Source: Cellvibrio zantedeschiae
GTDB taxonomy: Bacteria; Pseudomonadota; Gammaproteobacteria; Pseudomonadales; Cellvibrionaceae
Assembly (NCBI RefSeq): GCF_014652535.1
Contig: NZ_BMYZ01000001.1
Span: forward strand, 1,860,001-1,924,000
Length of the DNA stretch: 64,000 nt
Reading direction: 5' to 3'
Shown here: positions 50,806 through 56,818 of the stretch, one piece after another
How positions within the stretch are numbered: position 1 is the first letter of the stretch
Layout: the number at the start of each line of letters is the position of its first letter
Notes under the pieces: generated by a model
Seen by the model: only the letters and a program-made list of their open reading frames with translations
Told to the model about the DNA's origin: nothing
Databases searched by the model: none
Made by a program: the position numbers and the translations under genes

Positions 50806-51374
50806 AAAACAATCAAAGGAGATTTCTGTGGGTAGAAATGAAGGTTAAAATAGCATCGTTATTTTTTTAATTTCCGCATCTTTTTTCATCCAAAATTTTC
50901 TGTTGGTTAACGAAACTCCAGGACGGGCCATCGCTGAAACCCACTTCATCAAGCAACGCAAAAACATAAAAATATTCTTTAAATACAACGATTTGCATAC
51001 CCCTCTTAACAAGCAAAAAGAAATCACTTTAAGTGCGGACCTTAACTAGCAGGATATAAAAGTTTTTTAAGAGTTTTGTGACAAAAGTTGCAGCTATATT
51101 TTGCAAAAGCAAAGCGAAAAAAAGTTGTGCGAGAAGGTAAAAATGGCTGCTAAATAAGCGGAAATTAAGCGGGTAAACAGCCGTTGGAATTTTGCCGCTT
51201 TATGGGTTAACGGCAATGGATTGCCGCTTGCAAAAGGTTTAATAGCGGCAATTTGGAAAAGGAATGAGGGATACTGAGAAGGATAAAGGCAATTGCACGC
51301 CCTTTTTCCGCGTTAGCGGCAAAGCCTCACCCGGATTGCATGTCAAAATGAAATGTTCTGCGACAGGCAAAATA
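50806..51374. other. Long intergenic region upstream of the flagellin 1 promoter
   Basis: About 570 bases without a convincing gene. Between 51190 and 51320 the motif GCGGCAA or its complement TTGCCGC occurs four times, plus one ACGGCAA, in both orientations (near 51191, 51210, 51221, 51244, 51313). Pairs such as TTGCCGCT/AGCGGCAA can form stems. A 60-codon frame on the - strand (50845-51027) lacks a ribosome-binding site and family features. This is the likeliest place for activator sites (FleQ or NtrC-type) of the sigma-54 promoter. Confidence 0.45.
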
Positions 51375-51400
51375 AAAAAGGCAGCCTAAGCTGCCTTTTT
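51375..51400. terminator. Rho-independent terminator 3' of flaG
   Basis: AAAAAGGCAGC and GCTGCCTTTTT pair perfectly around CTAA, with A-run and T-run on both sides. It lies 22 bases after the flaG stop on the - strand. Confidence 0.92.
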
Positions 51401-51422
51401 TTACTACTTACTCTTAAGAAAT

Positions 51423-51791
51423 TTACGCTTGCGCGCTAAACAATTGAAAGTTGCCATCAGAATCCTTGCTGTGGGCAAGTTTCAGGAAGGTTTCATCGGG
51501 AATCTGACGAATAACTTCCTGGGTAGAACGGTCTAGCACTTTAACAACTGTTTCACCCGATGCTTTGTCGTAACTGAAATGCAAGTCGCGTTGGGTAGAT
51601 TGAATATATTCATTCATCTGGGCAACTGCAGCTTCAACGTGTTCTTGCATCTCCTTGAGGTCAGCATGTTGGGCTTTTACCACCTGATGTGCTTCTGCAC
51701 TTTCAGGGCTTTTCACACCGCTAGTTACCGCTTGAACCGATACTGCTCTAATCGGTGTTACGGGTCCTGCGGCTTTAGGGATCTCGTTCAT
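51423..51791 (-). CDS. flaG: FlaG family flagellar protein
   Basis: A 122-residue protein with a variable N-terminus and a conserved C-terminal FlaG domain (about residues 45-118): MQEHVEAAVAQMNEYIQSTQRDLHFSYDKASGETVVKVLDRSTQEVIRQIPDETFLKLA. FlaG proteins influence filament length in polar-flagellated bacteria; the mechanism is not settled. It lies 57 bases after flagellin 2, with a hairpin but no strong terminator between them, and is closed by a terminator. It is therefore probably expressed from the flagellin 2 promoter at a reduced level. Confidence 0.9.
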   Translation of the reverse strand: MNEIPKAAGPVTPIRAVSVQAVTSGVKSPESAEAHQVVKAQHADLKEMQEHVEAAVAQMNEYIQSTQRDLHFSYDKASGETVVKVLDRSTQEVIRQIPDETFLKLAHSKDSDGNFQLFSAQA

Positions 51792-51813
51792 AATCTAGCC
51801 CTCGTGGAAAGAT

Positions 51814-51837
51814 TCACCAGAGGTTACCCCCTGGTGA
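51814..51837 (-). promoter_or_regulatory. Hairpin between flagellin 2 and flaG
   Basis: TCACCAGAGG and CCCCTGGTGA pair with one mismatch around TTAC. No T-run follows on the - strand, so it is more likely an mRNA 3' stabiliser or processing site than a full terminator. It could explain a high flagellin to low FlaG ratio from one promoter. Confidence 0.55.
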
Positions 51838-51848
51838 GGTTAGCCAAC

Positions 51849-54179
51849 TTATCTCAAGAGAGACAACACGTTTTGTGGACGTTGGTTAGCTTGCGCCAAC
51901 ATCGCGGTAGCTGCTTGTTGCAACACTGTAGCACGGCTCAAGTTTGCAGTCTCTGCCGCGAAGTCAGCATCCACGATACGTGAACGAGCTGCTGTGGTCT
52001 TCTCAGAGATACTGGACAAGTTAGATACAGTAAAGTCCAAACGGTTGTTGATCGCACCGAGGTTTGCACGAGTATCGTTGATGGTGTTCAACGCGTTGTC
52101 GATTACGGTAATCGCCGCTTGTGCATTCACTTGGGTATCGATACTTACACTTGCAATTGAGGCCCCGAAACCACCGCCAGAGGCAGAGATGTTTTGGTCG
52201 ATGAAGCCTGTTGCCAGCTTACCGTTAGCGTTGGTATCGATGCTGATTGGAGTACCTTTAGTGGATGTTAACTCAATTCTTGGGTTAACAGTCTCAGTAT
52301 TGGTTGGATCTTTATCAGAACCAGCAAGACCAAGGATGCTGAGAGTTTTCGCACCGTTGCTTGTACCTGCCTTAACAGAGAATGCAGCGCTGGAGTTCAG
52401 TTGCAACTGGCCGTTCTCATTGATGCTAGCAAACACACCAGTAGTTGCTTGTTGAGCGTTAATTTGATCTGCCACACCACTCAAGGTTGTTGACAAAGAA
52501 CCAGCCAACTCAATGTTTACGTTGTTGATGTTCAATGAGCCTGCAGTTGAACCTGTTGCAGCAAAGGCAGCTGCTACTGTAGTAACAGGAACTGCTGTAG
52601 TACCCGCAAAGGCTGCAGGTAACACGTTATCCAACTCAGTACCACCGGTATCAGACATGCTTACGTTAGTTTCACTATACAAGTGCAGGTTTTGGTCCGC
52701 ATCAAAGTAAGCGGTAACACCAGTCAAGCTATCAGAAGCATTGATTGCCGCAGCCAATTCAACTTTAGTACTGCCTGCAGTCACTGTTATGGTTACACCA
52801 TTGATGAGCAAGTCAGCAGCTGCAGTTGTAGTACCACTCAAGGTTGAAGTCAGGTCTACGCGAGTACGAGTCAAATCTGAAGTGCCAGCAATTTCAGCTT
52901 TCAACGCAGCAGTTACACCAGTTTGGTCTTTAACAGCGTTGATGTTGTTTACCTTACCTTGCAAGGTGTTGGTGCCAGTATCGCTGATTGTTACGCCGTT
53001 AATTTTCAAGTCGCCGTAAGCAAGTGCAACGTTGGCATTAGCAGATTGAGTCAAACCGAAGCCAACAGTAGTACCGTTAGCACGAGTTTCTTGCAAGCCT
53101 AAGTGAGCCAACAAACCAGCAGCAGCGTTGTTGCCAGTGGTTACACGCACCGCTGAGCCGTCAGCACTTGCAACAGTCAATTGCGCTTGTACGGTAGAAC
53201 CGGAAGTAATACCTGAACCCAGAGCGCCAGTAGTTTGAGTCAGTGTGATGCTTGCGCCAGTGTTGCTCAGGATAGACAAATAACCGTCAGCAGTTTTAGA
53301 CGCTACTATAGTACCGTTAGCCTGATTGTTAATGGCCGCAACCATTTCATCCATACTGTTGGTGTTTTTAATTACGTATTGGCTAGTGGTACCGTCAGCA
53401 TTACCAAGACCAATTGTCAGGGTAGCAGCAGCGGTAGTTTTACCGTCACCAGCAGAAGTTGCAGTTACAGTGTTTACAGCACCGATAGTTACACCAGACA
53501 ATTTGCTGTTAACAGCGGTCAAGAATTTGGACAAGCTTGCACCACTAGCAGTACCGTCGAAAGAACCAATGTTCTGGCCATTGATCAGTACATCACCATC
53601 GTTGAACTTGGTAGAAGTGATGGCTTGGTCAAGGTTGGTACCCAATACGTCAGCAGCAACTGAACCCAGGCCCAAAGATTTTGCATCGGTAGCAGCAATT
53701 TTGAAGCTAATCGTTTGGTTAGCTTGTGCACCTACTTGCAGTTTGATATCGCCCAACTTACCGTCCAACAGGTTTTGGCCGTTGAAAGAAGTTGATTTAG
53801 AGATACGATCCAATTCCGATACAAGTTGTTTACTTTCAGCGTTCAACTGTGCACGGTCAGCGTTACTGTAGATACCGTTCGAAGACTGTACCGCTAGTTC
53901 ACGCATACGTTGAAGAATGTTGGTTGACTCAGCTAACGCACCTTCAGCGGTTTGAATCAGAGACACACCGTCGTTTGCGTTACGAACCGCTTGGTCGAGA
54001 CCGCGGATTTGAGAAGACATTTTGTTTGAAATCGCCAAGCCCGCAGCGTCATCTTTTGCAGAGTTAATACGTTGACCAGATGACAAGCGTTGGGTGGATA
54101 GATCTTGCGACGAACCGGAACTCATTAATTGACGCTGAGCGTTAAGTGAGGCGGTATTAGTGTTGATAATTAAGGCCAT
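51849..54179 (-). CDS. fliC: Flagellin 2 (776 residues, three-repeat central region)
   Basis: A long flagellin with standard ends: ALIINTNTASLNAQRQL, SSGQRINSAKDDAAGLAISNKM at the N-terminus, and INDTRANLGAINNRLDFTVSNL, SRIVDADFAAETANLSRATVLQQAATAMLAQANQ at the C-terminus. The central region carries Flagellin_IN-like modules similar to those of flagellin 1 (LKINGVTISDTG... DQTGVTAAL; LLINGVTITVTAG... LTGVTAYFDADQNLHLYS; LNINNVNIEL... TTGVFASINENGQLQLNS). The 86-residue difference from flagellin 1 corresponds to about one module. A sigma-28 promoter lies 95 bases upstream. The ribosome-binding site AGGGGA is one arm of a 13-bp inverted repeat. Confidence 0.93.
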   Translation of the reverse strand: MALIINTNTASLNAQRQLMSSGSSQDLSTQRLSSGQRINSAKDDAAGLAISNKMSSQIRGLDQAVRNANDGVSLIQTAEGALAESTNILQRMRELAVQSSNGIYSNADRAQLNAESKQLVSELDRISKSTSFNGQNLLDGKLGDIKLQVGAQANQTISFKIAATDAKSLGLGSVAADVLGTNLDQAITSTKFNDGDVLINGQNIGSFDGTASGASLSKFLTAVNSKLSGVTIGAVNTVTATSAGDGKTTAAATLTIGLGNADGTTSQYVIKNTNSMDEMVAAINNQANGTIVASKTADGYLSILSNTGASITLTQTTGALGSGITSGSTVQAQLTVASADGSAVRVTTGNNAAAGLLAHLGLQETRANGTTVGFGLTQSANANVALAYGDLKINGVTISDTGTNTLQGKVNNINAVKDQTGVTAALKAEIAGTSDLTRTRVDLTSTLSGTTTAAADLLINGVTITVTAGSTKVELAAAINASDSLTGVTAYFDADQNLHLYSETNVSMSDTGGTELDNVLPAAFAGTTAVPVTTVAAAFAATGSTAGSLNINNVNIELAGSLSTTLSGVADQINAQQATTGVFASINENGQLQLNSSAAFSVKAGTSNGAKTLSILGLAGSDKDPTNTETVNPRIELTSTKGTPISIDTNANGKLATGFIDQNISASGGGFGASIASVSIDTQVNAQAAITVIDNALNTINDTRANLGAINNRLDFTVSNLSSISEKTTAARSRIVDADFAAETANLSRATVLQQAATAMLAQANQRPQNVLSLLR

Positions 54180-54182
54180 GAT

Positions 54183-54310
54183 AAATCCCCTAAAGTGATT
54201 TTTACTGCAGCGCTGAGCTGAGTTAGTCGGTTTGTTGAAGCCTGAACAACAGACGCATCAGCGCTTCTGAAAAGGTTATCGCCCGACTTTTCACTTGCTT
54301 TAGGGGATTT
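54183..54310 (-). promoter_or_regulatory. Inverted repeat pairing the flagellin 2 ribosome-binding site with its promoter -35 region
   Basis: AAATCCCCTAAAG (54183-54195) and CTTTAGGGGATTT (54298-54310) are exact reverse complements. The first arm, read on the - strand, is the flagellin 2 ribosome-binding site (AGGGGA) just before the ATG. The second overlaps the sigma-28 -35 (TAAA). RNA that enters from upstream can pair the two and block the site; RNA started at the sigma-28 promoter lacks the second arm. Confidence 0.65.
54276..54302 (-). promoter_or_regulatory. Sigma-28 (FliA) promoter of flagellin 2
   Basis: Read on the - strand: TAAA, 15 bases, GGCGATAA, one mismatch to the consensus. 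Transcription would start near 54268, about 90 bases before the ATG. Confidence 0.85.
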
Positions 54311-54401
54311 TTATAAAAAACTTAAAACATTTATCGCGAGAATCAGCAAATTGTATTGCATAGAGTTATAAGAGATAGGGTTTTGCACAACTTCCGTCAA
54401 A

Positions 54402-54728
54402 TTATCGACCGTATGCCTCCATAGCTTTGTTGGACTGATTCAGCTGACGTAACTCTGACGCGATTTTTTCACGCTGCAAAGAGGTATGCGTATCAAGATC
54501 GTCATTCAATCCCTGGATTTGAACGATGATAGATTTGGCTGAGTCCACTAAATGAGCATCCTGAAGTGCCTGGATGTAACGATTGTCATCCAGAAAAGTA
54601 ACGTGTTGCTGGTATTTGTTTGCTGCAACATCCATGGCTTCCCACTCTTCAGCTTGCGCCAGCTTTACCAAATCCCTAACACGCTCCAATACTTCATAGA
54701 GAGGCTTCAATAATTCATGGTTTTCCAT
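54402..54728 (-). CDS. FliT-like flagellar chaperone
   Basis: A 108-residue all-helical protein (ENHELLKPLYEVLERVRDLVKLAQAEEWEAMD, LDDNRYIQALQDAHLVDSAKSIIVQIQGLNDDL, QREKIASELRQLNQSNKAMEAYGR). Length, helix pattern and place in the flagellar locus match FliT-type export chaperones, which bind FliD and in enterobacteria also FlhDC. Sequence similarity in this family is low, so the call is tentative. AGGTGA precedes the ATG ending at 54728; a GTG three codons upstream is also possible. It lies between flgL and flagellin 2, and no sigma-28 or sigma-54 element is evident before it. Confidence 0.65.
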   Translation of the reverse strand: MENHELLKPLYEVLERVRDLVKLAQAEEWEAMDVAANKYQQHVTFLDDNRYIQALQDAHLVDSAKSIIVQIQGLNDDLDTHTSLQREKIASELRQLNQSNKAMEAYGR

Positions 54729-54798
54729 AGCGGTCACCTAAAAAGGGTTAATTAAGAATGGGGCGCTGCCGCGAAAAACTCAACAGCCTTTTTATAAA

Positions 54799-56778
54799 TT
54801 ACATATATTTAAATAAACTTAATTCACTAATCTTGATAAAGCTTTGTTGCGCCGCGCTTAACACGAAGGTTTGCATTTGCAAACGGGTGGAAGCCTCTGC
54901 ATAGTCCAAATCTTCCAACTGAGACAACACTTCCTGGCTGTTCAGCTCAATATCGGAATTCAAATTCTTGGTGCTTTCCAACATATTTTGACGCGCACCC
55001 ACATCGCCCTGCACAGCTGAGATATTAGTTAATACGTTTTCTAAACTCGCCAGAGTTTTGGCAACGATTTTTGCAAAGTCATCTTTACTTTGTTGGGTGT
55101 TATCAATGCCCTTCATGGCTTCACTAAAGCGTGACACTGTAGTCAACAAACCTTGCTTGCCCGTTGATTCGATAACAAATTTATCACCAGGCGTTGCCAA
55201 CACACCTAAAGAAGATTTAACCGGGCTACCGCTTACACCCATCGCCGCTAATACATTCGCCCCAGCATTCGTTAAAGAAATAACAGAATTACTTAGTGAT
55301 GACAGGCCTTGTGCTGTTGCAATCACACCCAACTTTGCCAACTCAACGGCATTGGTTCCATTATTTAATGCTGCGGCCAAACTAATGGCATCAGTTACGT
55401 TAGTGTTCAAGGTTAAGGTTGCGGTTTTTCCGTTAACGGTAATATCAACAGTTTCTGGTGTTGCCGCGAAATTAAATGTTGAAGCGCCAGGGTATGTAAT
55501 TGGAATATTTGCTGTTGTGGTGCCTGCGCCCTGCGTAGCTACACCAGTAATAGTGCTGATGGCTGCAGCAGAAGAATTTTTAATCGTAATATTCAAACCC
55601 GTAGCCGAAGTAAACACGCCCGTATCTGACAAAGTAATACCCAGATTTTGCAGCTTCTTATAATTAGCCGCAGCGGTTGACGTATTGAACGGCAAAGTGC
55701 TGTAAAAAGATTTATCGGTTGCGCCACCCAAACCGGTAATAAAATCGTTAAGAGCATTAGCACCATTATTCGTTGCGAAATTTTGATCCAACACCAAAGT
55801 TTCAGTTATACCGCCAACCGTAATTTCAAAACTGCCGGGCGTTACGGAATAATCTTTATCCGCAGCAATCGCGCCCGTAAACGCAGCCGAACTCAAAGAG
55901 ATAGTTGAAGGCACTGCAGCCACACCAGAAAAAGGTGTGCCCGAAATTGAAAATTTTGCGCCATTAATTTTAATGTCCTGACCGGAAACAAAAACCTGCT
56001 TATCAACAAGCACTTTGCCAGTTGAACGCTCGGTAATCGTGTAATTAGGTGATGGAGGTATTACTGACGCATTCGCATTAAACGTGACCAACATGTCTTC
56101 AGGATACAATTTATCAAATGCGATCTGGTCGTAAACTTCGCCCACACTGATGATCGCCGCTGGCGATGCCTGATTAGTTGGGCTGGCTTTAGTGTTAAAC
56201 GTATTGTGGCTCGCAGGAATATCCATAAATACTTTTTTGCCGGAATCACTCACTGCAACTGTCACAGTAGTAGATGCCTGCACACTTAATTGACCTTCAT
56301 CACCCTGATATGAATAATTACCGCCGCCGTTATTAACGAAGGGCTGGGTTTGGCTTTGAAAACCAGCAAAAATATATTGGCCTGATGCGTTGCGAGTATT
56401 TTGCAAATTCATCAGCTCGCCCATACGGCTATCAACTTCAGCGGCAATGGCTTTGTAGTCAGATGGTGTTAATACCGCCGTGTTACCTGAACTTACAGCC
56501 AGCTCTTTTAAACGTTGTACCAGTGATATAACTGATTGCAGCGTTGTATCTTCCAGGCTCAGATTGTTATCAGCAGTATCAATATTTTTGGTGAATTGTG
56601 TAGTGCGTGCCAATTCCTGATTCAACATCAGAATAGCGGTAGCTGCCACAGGGTCATCAGCAGGAGACAACACGCGTTTGCCACTTGATATTTGTTGGTT
56701 GGTTTTATCAACAGCAACCTGCGCATCACGCATACCAATGTTAGCGATGTTGTAAATTTGTGAGGTAGATACACGCAT
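54799..56778 (-). CDS. flgL: Hook-filament junction protein FlgL (long form)
   Basis: A 659-residue FlgL, about twice the Salmonella length (317). The N-terminal helical domain is conserved (RVSTSQIYNIANIGMRDAQVAVDKTNQQISSGKRVLSPADDP, NIDTADNNLSLEDTTLQSV, IFAGFQSQTQPF), as is the C-terminal one (GARQNMLESTKNLNSDIELNSQEVLSQLEDLDYAEASTRLQMQ). Between them (about residues 200-530) is an extra Thr/Ala/Asn-rich beta region with repeated units of the kind FEITVGGITETLVLDQNFAT and VDITVNGKTATLTLNTNVTD. It joins hook and filament. It lies 40 bases after flgK in the operon; GGAGAAA precedes the ATG. Confidence 0.92.
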   Translation of the reverse strand: MRVSTSQIYNIANIGMRDAQVAVDKTNQQISSGKRVLSPADDPVAATAILMLNQELARTTQFTKNIDTADNNLSLEDTTLQSVISLVQRLKELAVSSGNTAVLTPSDYKAIAAEVDSRMGELMNLQNTRNASGQYIFAGFQSQTQPFVNNGGGNYSYQGDEGQLSVQASTTVTVAVSDSGKKVFMDIPASHNTFNTKASPTNQASPAAIISVGEVYDQIAFDKLYPEDMLVTFNANASVIPPSPNYTITERSTGKVLVDKQVFVSGQDIKINGAKFSISGTPFSGVAAVPSTISLSSAAFTGAIAADKDYSVTPGSFEITVGGITETLVLDQNFATNNGANALNDFITGLGGATDKSFYSTLPFNTSTAAANYKKLQNLGITLSDTGVFTSATGLNITIKNSSAAAISTITGVATQGAGTTTANIPITYPGASTFNFAATPETVDITVNGKTATLTLNTNVTDAISLAAALNNGTNAVELAKLGVIATAQGLSSLSNSVISLTNAGANVLAAMGVSGSPVKSSLGVLATPGDKFVIESTGKQGLLTTVSRFSEAMKGIDNTQQSKDDFAKIVAKTLASLENVLTNISAVQGDVGARQNMLESTKNLNSDIELNSQEVLSQLEDLDYAEASTRLQMQTFVLSAAQQSFIKISELSLFKYM

Positions 56779-56818
56779 AATATTTCTCCACTACGCATTC
56801 ATGTAACACGAATGCCTA

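Noticed and set aside
50845-51027. 60-codon frame on the - strand upstream of flagellin 1
   Set aside because: No ribosome-binding site or recognisable domain, and poor codon usage; the region is better explained as regulatory DNA.
51191-51330. Possible sigma-28 -10 boxes (GCCGCTAA-like) in the GCGGCAA cluster
   Set aside because: No TAAA at the required 15-base distance on either strand for any of them.
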